From assembly GCA_016793065.1 (NCBI GenBank), contig JAEULV010000006.1, positions 1 to 64,000 on the forward strand: a stretch of DNA of 64,000 bases. Reading direction: 5' to 3'. Both the position numbers and the translations under genes were made by a program. Positions within the stretch are counted from its first letter, which is position 1. Every line of letters begins with the position of its first letter. This DNA comes from Hyphomicrobiaceae bacterium (GTDB lineage Bacteria > Pseudomonadota > Alphaproteobacteria > Rhizobiales > Ancalomicrobiaceae). Shown in pieces: positions 29,780 to 41,730 of this stretch. The notes under the pieces are model-generated. The model had not been told where the DNA came from and did no database searches. It was given only the letters and a program-made list of their open reading frames with translations.

Positions 29780-31060
29780 TCAGCCGGCCTTGGATTGACC
29801 GCGGCGCAGCTTGGCCAGCAGCGGTCCGAATGCCGTCTTCTTCTGCTTGCGAACCTCGCCGCGCCCGGTGACGACCTGTCCGATGGTGCGGAAGATCTCG
29901 CCGATCGGGCTGCGCGGATCGATTTCAGCGATCATCTGGCCGTTGTTGGCGGCGGCGCCGAACAGGGCCGGTTCGAACGGAATGACCGCGACCGGCTCGA
30001 CTTCCAGCGCCTTGGCGAAGTCGACCGCCTTGATTTCCGGACGCTTGGGCACGCCGACCTGGCTCAGCACCAGATGCGGAGCGCGGTCGTTCGGCCGCGA
30101 CTGCTTGAGGAAATCGAGCAGGTTCTTGGTGTTGCGCAGGCTGGCGAGGTCCGGCGAGGCGACGATCACCACCTCGTCGGCGGCGCGCAGCGTGCGGCGG
30201 ACCCAGCCGGTCCACTGATGCGGCACGTCCATGACCACCGTCGGCACCGACTGGCGCATGGTGTCCATGATCGGCTCGACGGCGGCTTCGTCGAGATCGT
30301 AGGCGCGTTCCAGCGTCGACGGCGCGGCCAGCAGCGACAGGTGCTCGGCACACTTGGCGAGGATGCGGTCGAGGAAGACGTCGTCGACGCGGTCGGGCTG
30401 GGACAGCGCCTCGGCGATACCCTGGGCCGGGTCCTGGTTGAAGTCGAGGCCGGCGGTGCCCCAGGCCAGGTCGAGATCGGCGAGGACCACGTCGGCTTCC
30501 AGCATCTTCGAGATCGACCACGAGACATTGTGGGCGATGGTCGAGGAGCCGACGCCGCCGCGGGCGCCGATGAAGGCGATGGTGCGGCCGAGGGGGGCGC
30601 GATCCGGGGCGCAGAAGATCTCGCCGACGGTGCGCATGAAGTCGAACAGCTCGAACGGCGCGACCATGTATTCGGCGACGCCGCGACGCATCAGCTCGCG
30701 ATAGAGCAGCACGTCGTTGACATGGCCGATGACGACGACCTTGGTGCCGGCGTCGCAGACCTCGGCCAGCCGGTCGAGCAGGCCGAGCATTTCGCGGCCG
30801 GCGTCCTTGCTTTCCACCACGATCAGGTTCGGCGTTGGCGCCGAGCCATAGAACTCGGCGGCGGCGGCCAGCCCGCCCATGTGAACCTTGACATGGGCCT
30901 TGGCCATGCGCCGATCGGCGGCGGCGGCTTCGATCACCTTGGCGACACCGGGCGTTTCGCAGAACGCCTGCAGGGCGATGCGCGGAATCAGCTTGATGTC
31001 GGCAGCGGCTTCGGCGCCGGCCTCTTCACGGAAACGATCGAGATCAAACCCTCTGGTCAT
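29780..31060 (-). CDS. cpaE: Pilus assembly protein CpaE (TadZ), MinD/ParA-like
   Basis: This 426-residue protein has an atypical receiver-like N-terminal domain (~35-140) and a ParA/MinD ATPase domain starting with FIGARGGVGSSTIAHN (deviant Walker A lacking the second lysine, near residue 168). CpaE/TadZ marks the cell pole where the Tad machine is assembled. It starts 7 bases after cpaD. The C-terminus is basic (RKQKKT). The atypical ATPase and position in the cpa operon make the assignment firm. Confidence 0.93.
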   Translation of the reverse strand: MTRGFDLDRFREEAGAEAAADIKLIPRIALQAFCETPGVAKVIEAAAADRRMAKAHVKVHMGGLAAAAEFYGSAPTPNLIVVESKDAGREMLGLLDRLAEVCDAGTKVVVIGHVNDVLLYRELMRRGVAEYMVAPFELFDFMRTVGEIFCAPDRAPLGRTIAFIGARGGVGSSTIAHNVSWSISKMLEADVVLADLDLAWGTAGLDFNQDPAQGIAEALSQPDRVDDVFLDRILAKCAEHLSLLAAPSTLERAYDLDEAAVEPIMDTMRQSVPTVVMDVPHQWTGWVRRTLRAADEVVIVASPDLASLRNTKNLLDFLKQSRPNDRAPHLVLSQVGVPKRPEIKAVDFAKALEVEPVAVIPFEPALFGAAANNGQMIAEIDPRSPIGEIFRTIGQVVTGRGEVRKQKKTAFGPLLAKLRRGQSKAG

Positions 31061-31067
31061 GGCCGCC

Positions 31068-31820
31068 TCAATTGCCGAGCTTCAGGATGCCCTGCTGCTT
31101 GAACTCGTGGTTGGTACGGGTGGATTCGCCGATGCGGAACTTCTCGAGGATCTTGAGACGGCGCTCGGCATCGCCCGGCGTGGTGGCGCGCGGGGTGACG
31201 AAGTCGGTCGGGTTGACCACCATCGCCGCGAGATTGGCCTGGGAGGCGCAGCCGAAGTTCCAATAGTCGACATTGTCGAAGTTCGGCGCCAGCTGTTCCT
31301 GCCAGCGGCCGCATTCGTGCGGCACCTCGGCCTTGATGCGCGGGTAGGCGAGCCGGATCGGCGCGCTCGACGAGGCATCGTCGACCGGGTAAGTCTGGAC
31401 GACCACGCCGCCCCAGATGCCGCCGCGCGACAGGGCCTGGCGGATCTCGCCGGTCACCGAGCGGGCCGCCTGGGTGTTGGCGGCGCCGGCCGGCAGCATC
31501 ACCTGGACGAAATTGGCGCCGCGCTCGCGCGCCTCCTGGGCAAAGGCCGTGACCACGTCGGCGTGATCGCGCGACAGCTGGCCCTGGCTCGCCGAGATCG
31601 GCAGGTCGATGGCGGTGGTGGAATCGACCAGCAGGATCGGGTGACGCTGCTGATAGTTGTCGGTCGGCAGACCCGTCGGCTGAACCGCGGCTTGCCGGTT
31701 GGCGCAGCCGCCGAGCGCCAGGGCGGCGAGCACCAGCAACGGAGCGGCGGCGAGCGGCGAGCGGCGATGCCGGCCGGTGGCGCGGGAAGCGAAAGGCGCG
31801 AGGCTCATCTGATTACGCAT
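31068..31820 (-). CDS. cpaD: Pilus assembly lipoprotein CpaD
   Basis: This is a predicted lipoprotein of 250 residues. The signal peptide ends with the lipobox LALGGC (Cys39). The CpaD/RcpB family features include YPVDD and the repeated Arg-rich C-terminal region; two cysteines (in ECGRW and FGCAS) are in the usual places. It helps place the CpaC secretin in the outer membrane. Alternative starts are a GTG at 31832 overlapping the cpaC stop and an ATG at 31808; the choice of 31820 keeps the signal peptide intact. Confidence 0.9.
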   Translation of the reverse strand: MRNQMSLAPFASRATGRHRRSPLAAAPLLVLAALALGGCANRQAAVQPTGLPTDNYQQRHPILLVDSTTAIDLPISASQGQLSRDHADVVTAFAQEARERGANFVQVMLPAGAANTQAARSVTGEIRQALSRGGIWGGVVVQTYPVDDASSSAPIRLAYPRIKAEVPHECGRWQEQLAPNFDNVDYWNFGCASQANLAAMVVNPTDFVTPRATTPGDAERRLKILEKFRIGESTRTNHEFKQQGILKLGN

Positions 31821-31828
31821 GACCGGTC

Positions 31829-33400
31829 TCACTCATAAATGAAGCCAACGGGGCCCTGGTAGCTGCCGTTCGGAGCAGGCCGAACCGCGCGGGTCGTCCG
31901 GTGCAACTGACCAAGGAAGTTGGCCTTGGCGTCGTTGGAGACGACGAAGTTCTTGTCCGCCCGCTGCAGCATCTGGCGCGCCACCGGCTGGACGATGAAG
32001 GGTTGCACGAAGATGGCCAGCTCGGTCTGTTCGCGCAGGTAGTCGCGCGAGCGGAACAGCGTGCCGAGGATCGGCAGGTTCTGCAGGCCGGGCACGCCGT
32101 TGACCGCCTGGCGGACGTCGTCGCGCAGCAGGCCGCCGAGGACCATGGCGCCGCCGGAGGGCATTTCCAGCGTCGTCTCGGCGCGGCGGACGCGCACGGC
32201 CGGAATGTTCAGCGCCGAGGTGCTGGCGCCGCCGGTCAGGCGGAAGCCGTTGGCCTGGTCGAGCTCGGACACTTCGGTCATCACCCGGACACTGATGCGG
32301 CCTTCGCCGAGCACCACCGGCAGGAAGGTCAGGCTGACGCCGTACTTCTTGAATTCGATGGCGATGGTGCCGCCGTCCTGGGCGACCGGGATCGGATATT
32401 CGCCGCCGACGAGGAAGTTGGCTTCCTCGCCGGAGATGGCGGTCAGCGTCGGCTCGGCCAGCGTGCGCATCAGACTGTTCTGCTCGAGGGCGCGCAGGAC
32501 GCCGTAGATGCCGGTGTTGCCGATGCGGCCGGTGCCGACGAGGGAGTTCGACGGCGTGGTGTTGTTGATCGGGAACACGGTGCCGGTGGAATTGGCCAGC
32601 ACCGAGGCGGCGGCGCCGTAGCCGGAGCCGCTGATGACGCCATCAAGGACCGTGCCGGTGATGGTTTCGGCCGAGAGGTTGACGCCGAGCTGCTTGATGG
32701 TGTTGCGGTTGACTTCGGCGACCGTGACCTTGAGCTGGACCTGATCCTTGGCGCGGATCGACAGGGCGTTGACGAAGGTCATGTCGCCGCTGCCGCCGGA
32801 CGAACCGCCCGAGGACCCGCCGCTGGACGAACCGCCGCTGCTGCCGCCCGAACTCGACGACAGGCCGGTGGAGACGAAGCCGCGCGCGACCTGCTCGGCG
32901 CGGGAGGCCTCGCTGGCATTGGCGACCTCGCCACGCATGATCACCGCCTGGGGGGTGTATTCCAGCGTGACCGAGTCGTTGTTGAGGATCCGGCGGATGG
33001 TCTGTTCCAGGTTCTTGGTGTCCGGCGCCACGGTTACCTCTAGCGAGGCGATCTGGCGGCCGTTGTCACCGAACAGGAAGATGTTGGTGGTGCCCTTGGC
33101 CTGGGCGACCAGGAACACCCGGCGATTGGTGCGGACGACGGCGTCGACGATGGTCGGGTTCGACACCAGGATGTCGCGGACATCCTCGCCGAGTTCGAGC
33201 ATCATCGACTTCGACACGTGCAGCGTCACCCGGCGGCCCTCGACCGACTCGCCGGCGGCGATCCGCATCAGGCGCTGGTTTTCCTGGGCCTGTGCCGGGC
33301 TCGACAGCCAGGCGGGCGACATCGGCATGACCGCTCCGGCAGCGAGGACCGCCGTAGAGAGCGCGACGACCGCCAGTTTCTTGAGCATCCGCGGGATCAT
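31829..33400 (-). CDS. cpaC: Secretin CpaC (RcpA) of the Tad pilus
   Basis: This is an outer-membrane secretin of 523 residues. A signal peptide ends with AQA just before QENQR. The N domain and BON-like region occupy residues ~40-165. A glycine/serine-only linker of about 25 residues (SSGG repeats) follows, then the secretin domain (VQLKVTVAEVNR through MVLGGLLRDD and VPGLQNLPILGTLFRS). It forms the channel through which the Flp pilus leaves the cell. The ATG at 33400 has AGGAG seven bases upstream. The Gly/Ser linker is longer than I expect and may vary in length between strains. Confidence 0.94.
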   Translation of the reverse strand: MIPRMLKKLAVVALSTAVLAAGAVMPMSPAWLSSPAQAQENQRLMRIAAGESVEGRRVTLHVSKSMMLELGEDVRDILVSNPTIVDAVVRTNRRVFLVAQAKGTTNIFLFGDNGRQIASLEVTVAPDTKNLEQTIRRILNNDSVTLEYTPQAVIMRGEVANASEASRAEQVARGFVSTGLSSSSGGSSGGSSSGGSSGGSSGGSGDMTFVNALSIRAKDQVQLKVTVAEVNRNTIKQLGVNLSAETITGTVLDGVISGSGYGAAASVLANSTGTVFPINNTTPSNSLVGTGRIGNTGIYGVLRALEQNSLMRTLAEPTLTAISGEEANFLVGGEYPIPVAQDGGTIAIEFKKYGVSLTFLPVVLGEGRISVRVMTEVSELDQANGFRLTGGASTSALNIPAVRVRRAETTLEMPSGGAMVLGGLLRDDVRQAVNGVPGLQNLPILGTLFRSRDYLREQTELAIFVQPFIVQPVARQMLQRADKNFVVSNDAKANFLGQLHRTTRAVRPAPNGSYQGPVGFIYE

Positions 33401-33443
33401 CGGTTCAACTCCTTCACGCGAAATCGGTTTCTCGCGGTCACAC

Positions 33444-34250
33444 TCAATTGCGGGTGGTCACCCGGCTGATCACGCCATAGCGCACCATGCGCACGGCGCC
33501 GCTCGGGCCGCCTTCTTCGGCCTTGGCCGAGTCGGGCTTGGAATCGACGATGGAGCGCAGCGCCAGCGAGATGGTGCCGAGTTGCTGCGCCTGGGCCATG
33601 GTTTCCACCTGCCGGGGCGACAGTTCCAGCGTGGCGGTCTCGCCAAGCGCGGTTGCCTCGCCCTTTTCCTCGGAGATCTTCTGGTTGATCGCCAGGACGC
33701 GAATGTTGGTCAGGATGGTTTCCGACACATAGGCATCGCCACCGGCCGGGCCCTTGGGGGCGGCGCGGGTGAGGATGATGTCGACATGGTCGTTCGGCAG
33801 GATGAAGCCGCCGGCGAGCGACGAGGCCTTGACCTCGACGGCGATGGCGCGGGCGCCCTGCGGCAGGATCACCGACATGAAGCCGCGCTCGGCCTTCATC
33901 AGCCGCGCCTCGCGCACCGGCTCGCCGGGCAGGAACTGGACACGGGCGATCGAGCCCTTGGTTTCGTCGATGGCGTTGGGTTTGGCCGATTTGAGGATCA
34001 GGTGCTCGATCAGGTTGGCCTTGGGCCAGTCGGTCCAGGTCAGGTCGCCGTCCTGGATGGTGGCGCCCATGTTGATGTCCTTGGTGGTGACGAGGACCTG
34101 CTCGGTTTCGATCTTCGGCGCCGGCGGCGCCTCCGCGACCTGCGGCGCCGCAGGTGGCGGGGTGCTGCCCTGCATGTTCATCAACAGCACCATGACGATG
34201 ACACCGGCACCAATCGCGACCGCACCGACACCTAACTGCAACGCTTTCAT
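33444..34250 (-). CDS. cpaB: Pilus assembly protein CpaB (RcpC)
   Basis: This is a 268-residue periplasmic protein of the CpaB/RcpC family. It has an N-terminal membrane anchor (residues ~5-28, GVGAVAIGAGVIVMVLLMNM), a Pro/Ala-rich stretch, an SAF domain (VLVTTKDINMGATIQDGDLTW, ~48-115) and a C-terminal RcpC domain. It stabilises the secretin. The ATG at 34250 matches the anchor start. It precedes cpaC by 43 bases. Confidence 0.93.
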   Translation of the reverse strand: MKALQLGVGAVAIGAGVIVMVLLMNMQGSTPPPAAPQVAEAPPAPKIETEQVLVTTKDINMGATIQDGDLTWTDWPKANLIEHLILKSAKPNAIDETKGSIARVQFLPGEPVREARLMKAERGFMSVILPQGARAIAVEVKASSLAGGFILPNDHVDIILTRAAPKGPAGGDAYVSETILTNIRVLAINQKISEEKGEATALGETATLELSPRQVETMAQAQQLGTISLALRSIVDSKPDSAKAEEGGPSGAVRMVRYGVISRVTTRN

Positions 34251-34396
34251 GGCCCGGTTCCGTCCATTGAAGAGATGTGCCCTGACGGCACTCCTGAACG
34301 GTAATTTCACCCTTAATTGCTGAAGGTATGGTTAACCGGATCTGACGAAACGTCGTGAATGTATGGTTAATCCGGAAAATCATCAAAAGCAGATGT

Positions 34397-34431
34397 CAAA
34401 AAACAAGGGCGCCGATATCGACGCCCTTGTC
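34397..34431 (-). terminator. Rho-independent terminator after cpaA
   Basis: The arms ACAAGGGCG and CGCCCTTGT form a 9-bp stem with a 10-base loop, followed on the minus strand by a run of six Ts. It lies about 70 bases beyond the cpaA stop and before cpaB, so cpaB and the following genes probably have their own promoter between 34251 and 34396, an AT-rich stretch, or depend on read-through. Confidence 0.85.
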
Positions 34432-34499
34432 ATATTCTTTGATTGTAAAGTTCGATTAAAGCCGGTTTAACTTAGTTAATACCAAGTTAATGCCCGCGA

Positions 34500-35003
34500 T
34501 CACATCACAAGAGCCTGCATCCAGATCGTTTCCGGATAAAGGATGATGGCGGCGGCGGCGAGCGCAACACCATAGGGGACGCCCTTGTCCTTGTCGTGCA
34601 GTTGCGCCATGAAGCCGATGGCCATCACCCATTGCGGCATGATCTGATTGCGATAGTAGAGGATGGCAAGGGTCAGGGCCCCGCCCATCAGCGCAAACAG
34701 CGCGAAGTAGCTGACCGCCAGGCCGGCGCCGAGCCAAAGGGTCACGACGGTGGCGAACTTGACGTCGCCGCCGCCGACCCAGCCCATGGCGAAGCAGAAG
34801 AAGCCAAGGGCGAAGACGATGCCGGCGGCCAGCAGATTCCAGCCGAGCGTTTCGAGATCGAGGCCGACAAACGGCGCGAGCAACGCCAGGGCGGCGACAA
34901 GGATCAGCGACACCCGATTGGAAATGGTCATCGTGAACAGGTCGGTGAAGGCCGCGAACAGCACCACCAGCGGAAACACGATCAAAATGGCAGCTTCGAG
35001 CAC
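34500..35003 (-). CDS. cpaA: Prepilin peptidase CpaA (TadV)
   Basis: This is a small aspartic prepilin peptidase of 167 residues with about six membrane segments. The catalytic aspartates are D21 in FTDLFTM and D80 in the GxGD motif GGGDVKF. The form without a methyltransferase domain is typical of CpaA/TadV, which processes the Flp pilin. The start is GTG with a perfect AGGAGG five bases upstream. It lies between flp and cpaB, with terminators on either side. Confidence 0.94.
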   Translation of the reverse strand: MLEAAILIVFPLVVLFAAFTDLFTMTISNRVSLILVAALALLAPFVGLDLETLGWNLLAAGIVFALGFFCFAMGWVGGGDVKFATVVTLWLGAGLAVSYFALFALMGGALTLAILYYRNQIMPQWVMAIGFMAQLHDKDKGVPYGVALAAAAIILYPETIWMQALVM

Positions 35004-35177
35004 TTGAGCCTCCTGCGCCGGGTGGCCCCCGGACCTGCGGATCGATTGCTATCGTCCGAACTTAACCTTGCGGGCTTGCGGAAGGGTGAAGCGGCAGGGT
35101 GAATCATTCATTTTGCCGAGCCGGGGACGATTGCGGGCTGGCCGGCAAGGCGAGTGCCACGACAGTGGCGGCAAATG

Positions 35178-35205
35178 AAAAGGGCGGGCCAGGCCCGCCG
35201 CTTTT
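35178..35205 (-). terminator. Rho-independent terminator after flp
   Basis: An AAAAGGGCGGGCC / AGGCCCGCCGCTTTT inverted repeat, GC-rich with A and T runs on the outside, lies about 62 bases after the flp stop. It should stop most flp transcripts so that the abundant pilin is made from a short message and the machinery genes at a lower level, a common arrangement in tad loci. Confidence 0.85.
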
Positions 35206-35267
35206 GCATTTCCGTTTCGCATCCCGTCGCCAGCCCGGAACCCGGGCCGGGCGTGGCGGCGATCCGA

Positions 35268-35423
35268 TCACTTCAGCTGGTTGGAAACCTTCGAGAAGGT
35301 GCCGGCGAGCTTGGTGCCCATGGTCGTCGCGGCGGTAATGATGGCGACGGAAATCAGCGCGGCGATCAGGCCGTACTCGATGGCGGTGGCACCGGATTCG
35401 TCGTTGAGGAAACGCTTGATCAT
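35268..35423 (-). CDS. flp: Flp-type pilin
   Basis: This is a type IVb Flp pilin of 51 residues, the major subunit of the Tad pilus. It has a short leader (MIKRFLNDESG), the conserved Glu5/Tyr6 of the mature form (ATAIEYGLIAALISV), and a single hydrophobic helix. Cleavage by CpaA is expected after the Gly at position 11. The ATG at 35423 has AGGAG seven bases upstream; longer in-frame codons are not conserved. It is the first gene of the cpa/tad locus. Confidence 0.95.
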   Translation of the reverse strand: MIKRFLNDESGATAIEYGLIAALISVAIITAATTMGTKLAGTFSKVSNQLK

Positions 35424-36025
35424 GATCGACTCCTGTCCTTGTTGTCTCTGTCGCGACGGGGATGTTTCTGTTGTTCCCCTGCCCTTGCGAACATCATGCC
35501 CAACAGGCTCAAAAAAAGACCTAACAACTGTAGTTAACAATTAAAAATTGTCAGGCCTGGCTCGAATTAATTCTCGTTTACCTTGCCATCACTGATCCGT
35601 ACGAGAGATTAAAGGATCTGGTATCTGGGTTTCTGTCAGGACAGGACCGAGACATCCATTCATTCGCAAGGATAAATTCGGCTTCAACTTCGGAAGGTTG
35701 CGTTTCTCCGGGCATGAACGAGACGTCGCACGGCGTCCACCGCCGCCGCGTCACGGGCGCCGGCCCCGGAGGACGGGCACGCGGTTCCGGCGCGACCAAA
35801 GGCGATTGCCGCTGCCTGTTGGAAACCGGCGCGGCAACCCCATCTATCGTGTCTGAACGGCTGGCGACGGTCGCGGCAAAAGCCGCGATGGTCATAAAGC
35901 CGGGTTCAGTCCGGATGGAATTTGCCCTATCTGTCGGATGCCGGGCGCGAGGCGATCCGGAGCCCCGTCCCGGCTCGGCCCGGGCGGCGCGGCAACAGCC
36001 CGGGCGCAACAGGAACTGACCGTCG
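35424..36025. other. Divergent intergenic region between flp and hslU
   Basis: About 600 bases without a convincing gene. Open frames on both strands here are rich in Arg, Pro and Gly, as expected of non-coding GC-rich DNA. An AT-rich part (35510-35580) contains a perfect dyad ACAATT-AAA-AATTGT at 35537-35551 upstream of flp, a possible operator. A CCTATCT element at 35926-35932 looks like an RpoH -10 before hslU, but no matching -35 is present. Confidence 0.4.
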
Positions 36026-37333
36026 ATGACCAGCTTTTCTCCCCGCGAGATCGTGTCCGAGCTTGACCGCTACATTGTCGGCCAGAAGGACGCCAAGCGC
36101 GCCGTTGCCATCGCGCTGCGCAATCGCTGGCGGCGCCAGCAGCTGACCGGGCAGATGAAGGAGGAGGTTCTGCCGAAGAACATCCTGATGATCGGCCCGA
36201 CCGGCGTCGGCAAGACCGAGATCTCGCGACGGCTGGCCAAGCTCGCCGGGGCGCCGTTCCTCAAGGTCGAGGCAACCAAGTTCACCGAGGTCGGCTATGT
36301 CGGCCGCGACGTCGACAGCATCGTGCGCGATCTGGTCGAGGTCGGCATCGCGCTGGTGCGCGACAAGAAGCGCGAGGCGGTGCAGGCGCGGGCGCAGCTG
36401 GCGGCGGAGGAGCGGGTGCTCGACGCGCTGGTCGGCAAGACCGCGTCGCCGGCGACGCGCGAGAGCTTCCGCGCCAAGCTGCGGGCGAGCCAGCTCGACG
36501 ACAAGGAAATCGAGATCGAGGTAGCCGGCGGCGGCGGATCGGTGCCGAGCTTCGACATTCCCGGCATGCAGGGCGGCATCGGCGTGATGAACCTGTCGGA
36601 CATGTTCGGCAAGGCATTCGGCGGCGGCAAGAAGACCCGCAAGGTCAGCGTGCGCGACAGCTACTCGATCCTGATCGCCGACGAGAGCGACAAGCTGCTC
36701 GACCAGGACGCGGTGATCCAGGAGGCGATCAAGGCGGTGGAGGAGAACGGCATCGTCTTCCTCGACGAGATCGACAAGATCTGCGCCCGCGGCGAAGGCC
36801 GCGCCGGGGCGGACGTGTCGCGCGAGGGGGTGCAGCGCGACCTCTTGCCGCTGATCGAGGGCACGACGGTTTCCACCAAGTACGGGCCGGTGAAGACCGA
36901 CCACGTGCTGTTCATCGCCTCCGGCGCCTTCCATGTGTCGAGCCCGGCCGATCTGCTGCCGGAGCTGCAGGGGCGGCTGCCGATCCGGGTGGAGCTGAAG
37001 CCGCTCGGCCGCGACGACTTCAAGCGGATCCTGACCGAGACCGAGGCGAGCCTGATCAAGCAATATGTGGCGCTGCTCGGCACCGAGGGGGTGACGCTTG
37101 CCTTCGCCGACGACGCGATCGACGAGATCGCGACGCTGGCGGTGGAGATCAACTCGACGGTGGAGAATATCGGCGCGCGGCGCCTGCAGACGGTGATGGA
37201 GCGGATTCTCGACGAAATCTCGTTCACCGCCACCGACCGCGCCGGAGAGACAATCGCCGTCGACCGGGCCTATGTGAAGGTGCAGATCGGCGATCTGGCC
37301 AAGAATGCCGACCTGTCGCGGTTCATTCTGTGA
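36026..37333 (+). CDS. hslU: ATP-dependent protease ATPase subunit HslU
   Basis: This is the AAA+ unfoldase of the HslUV protease (435 residues, usual length). The Walker A is GPTGVGKTE (residues 57-65), followed by [10 protein letters not shown] (pore loop), the inserted I domain, the Walker [13 protein letters not shown] near residue 250, and the sensor region [14 protein letters not shown]. In most proteobacteria hslV lies directly upstream; here no hslV is found in the window. A dyad-free 600-base region lies ahead. The ATG at 36026 fits the conserved N-terminus ([16 protein letters not shown]). Confidence 0.97.
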   Translation: MTSFSPREIVSELDRYIVGQKDAKRAVAIALRNRWRRQQLTGQMKEEVLPKNILMIGPTGVGKTEISRRLAKLAGAPFLKVEATKFTEVGYVGRDVDSIVRDLVEVGIALVRDKKREAVQARAQLAAEERVLDALVGKTASPATRESFRAKLRASQLDDKEIEIEVAGGGGSVPSFDIPGMQGGIGVMNLSDMFGKAFGGGKKTRKVSVRDSYSILIADESDKLLDQDAVIQEAIKAVEENGIVFLDEIDKICARGEGRAGADVSREGVQRDLLPLIEGTTVSTKYGPVKTDHVLFIASGAFHVSSPADLLPELQGRLPIRVELKPLGRDDFKRILTETEASLIKQYVALLGTEGVTLAFADDAIDEIATLAVEINSTVENIGARRLQTVMERILDEISFTATDRAGETIAVDRAYVKVQIGDLAKNADLSRFIL

Positions 37334-37464
37334 GGCCGGCGCAGGCCTGCCCCGCCGGCGGAGCCGAAGCGTGAGCGACCGGCCCGTGCAATGATCCGGT
37401 CCGCCGGCAGGATGATGCCGGCGCTTCGAACCTGTCAGGTCGCCCACGTCACAGAGGACCGCCA

Positions 37465-38115
37465 ATGCCCGACTTTCCCCAGCTTGCCCTCTATCTGGCG
37501 GCGGCCTTGGTGCTGGCGATCACGCCCGGTCCCGGCCTGTTCTATGTCGCCGCGCGCACGCTTGCCGGCGGGCGCGCCGAGGGGATCGCCTCCAGCTTCG
37601 GCACCGGGCTCGGCGGCATGGTGCATGTCGTCGCCGGGAGCCTGGGGGTTTCGGCAGTGGTGCTGGCCAGCGCTGAGCTGTTCACGCTCCTGAAGCTGAT
37701 CGGGGCGGCCTATCTGGTCTGGCTCGGCATCCGCACCATCCAGTCCGCCCGCCGCGAGGGGGCGAATGCCCTCGCCGGCGGGGCCGATGGCACGGCGATC
37801 GGGCCGCGCCGGGCGTTTCGCGAGGGCGTGCTGGTGGAAGCGCTGAACCCGAAGACGGCGGCGTTCTTCCTGGCGTTCATTCCGCAATTCCTCGATCCGG
37901 GCGCGGGCGGCATCGCGTTGGCCTTCGTCGTTCTCGGCTTCGTGTCGGTGGTGTTCAACACGCTGGCCGATGTGGTGGTGGCAATCGCCGCCAGCCGCAT
38001 CCGCGCCGGCGCCGCGCGGCGCCCGGCCCTGATCTCGCGCCTGCGGCAGGGCTCCGGCGGCGCGATGATCGCGCTCGGCCTCGGGCTGGCGCTGGCGCGG
38101 CGACCGGCGGCGTGA
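37465..38115 (+). CDS. LysE/RhtB-family exporter
   Basis: This is a membrane protein of 216 residues with about six hydrophobic segments. The family signature is PGPGLFYVAARTLAGGRAEGIASSFGTGLG near the N-terminus, with LNPKTAAFFLAFIPQF in the middle. LysE/RhtB proteins export amino acids or related metabolites; the substrate cannot be told from the sequence. It follows hslU after 131 bases and precedes gyrB; no functional link is evident. Confidence 0.9.
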   Translation: MPDFPQLALYLAAALVLAITPGPGLFYVAARTLAGGRAEGIASSFGTGLGGMVHVVAGSLGVSAVVLASAELFTLLKLIGAAYLVWLGIRTIQSARREGANALAGGADGTAIGPRRAFREGVLVEALNPKTAAFFLAFIPQFLDPGAGGIALAFVVLGFVSVVFNTLADVVVAIAASRIRAGAARRPALISRLRQGSGGAMIALGLGLALARRPAA

Positions 38116-38265
38116 ACGACGCCGCGATTTTCGCCGACCGAAGCATGAATTGACCACACCACCGGGCCCGGCTTGCGCCTGCCCGACGGGCGGAAACCGG
38201 GCGGTTCGCGAGCGTTTTGGCGCAGGCGTCGAACGGCGCGATTCCGGGCTTATTTTTCCCTTTAA

Positions 38266-40788
<2,523 letters not shown>

Positions 40789-40797
40789 GGCAGCGGG

Positions 40798-40815
40798 GGC
40801 GGCCCAACGGCCGCC
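40798..40815. other. GC hairpin in the convergent gyrB-trmB gap
   Basis: A perfect 7-bp stem, GGCGGCC and GGCCGCC with a CAAC loop, lies ten bases after the gyrB stop and about 30 bases before the trmB stop. It may act as a two-way transcription barrier, but there is no T run, so a true terminator is doubtful. Confidence 0.35.
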
Positions 40816-40845
40816 GCGAGCGCCCGAACGCGCGCCGGGCTGGCG

Positions 40846-41589
40846 TCAGAGCCGCTCGAAGCGGAAATAGGCGGGGGTGCGGCCCTCGCGCAGCGCCTTC
40901 TGCTCGTAGCGGGTCGAGTGCCAGCCGTCCCACGGCCGGTGCCAGTCGGCCGAAGTGGTCGCGGTCCAGCGAAACGCCGGGTGGGCGAGGACGTGCTCGA
41001 GCGTCCAGTCGACATAATTCGCCCAATCGCTGGCATAACGGAATTCGGCACCGGGCTTCAGCACCCGGGCGATGCGGTCGAGCGTGTCGAGCTGGACGAA
41101 ACGGCGTTTCCAGTGGCGGGTCTTCGGCCAGGGATCGGGATAGAGCAGGTAGAACCGGTCGAGGCAGGCATCGGGCAGCCAGTCGAGCAGCGGCACCGAA
41201 TCGGCGGCGTGCAGGCGCAGGCGATCGCCGAAGCCGGCCTCCTCCACCCGCATCAGCAGCTTGGCCATGCCGTTGACGAAGGGTTCGGCGCCGATGACGC
41301 CGAGATCCGCATCGGTCTCCAGCATCGACAGCAGATGCTCGCCACCGCCGAAGCCGCTCTCCATGTAGACGCGGCTGACCGATCGGCCGAACAGGTCGGC
41401 GATCGCAACCGGCGCCGGCTTTGTCAGGTCGACGGCAAGGGCCGGCAGGTTTTCGTCGATGACGCGGCCCTGGCCAAGGCGCAGCGGACGGCCCTTGCGG
41501 CGGCCGTAGAAGGCGCCCGGGCGATCGGCGGTGTCGCCGGTCGGCGGCAGGACCGGCGTGGCGGGATCAGCGGCAGGGTCGGCGATCAT
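40846..41589 (-). CDS. trmB: tRNA (guanine-N7-)-methyltransferase
   Basis: This is a 247-residue class I SAM-dependent methyltransferase of the TrmB family, forming m7G46 in tRNA. The SAM motif is ESGFGGGEHL, the catalytic/binding region YLLYPDPWPKTRHWKRRF is diagnostic, and the C-terminal loop YEQKALREGR is also conserved. I chose the ATG at 41589, after which the N-terminal extension is Ala/Pro-rich; it is 141 bases downstream of metK. The metK-trmB pairing is common in Rhizobiales. Confidence 0.94.
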   Translation of the reverse strand: MIADPAADPATPVLPPTGDTADRPGAFYGRRKGRPLRLGQGRVIDENLPALAVDLTKPAPVAIADLFGRSVSRVYMESGFGGGEHLLSMLETDADLGVIGAEPFVNGMAKLLMRVEEAGFGDRLRLHAADSVPLLDWLPDACLDRFYLLYPDPWPKTRHWKRRFVQLDTLDRIARVLKPGAEFRYASDWANYVDWTLEHVLAHPAFRWTATTSADWHRPWDGWHSTRYEQKALREGRTPAYFRFERL

Positions 41590-41730
41590 CGGGGTCAACC
41601 TCGCGGCGGCGGCACTGGCGCCGGGGCGGCAAAGGGGCGTCAAACAGGCGCGGCCCGGACGAGACCGTCCGGACCGCGAAACCTCTCACACCAGGGGCCG
41701 AGGGCGCCGACGCGCCCGAGCTGCGGCCGA

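Noticed and set aside
32800-32870. Repetitive Gly/Ser-coding stretch in cpaC as a possible tandem-repeat element
   Set aside because: It is in frame and sits between the N domain and the secretin domain, as a flexible linker; not a mobile or CRISPR-type repeat.
35926-35932. CCTATCT element upstream of hslU as an RpoH -10
   Set aside because: No CTTG-type -35 at 17-18 bases upstream, so an RpoH promoter is not supported.
35578-36009. Open frames on both strands between flp and hslU (143 and 101 residues)
   Set aside because: Rich in Arg, Pro and Gly, no ribosome binding site, no recognisable motif; typical chance open frames in GC-rich DNA.
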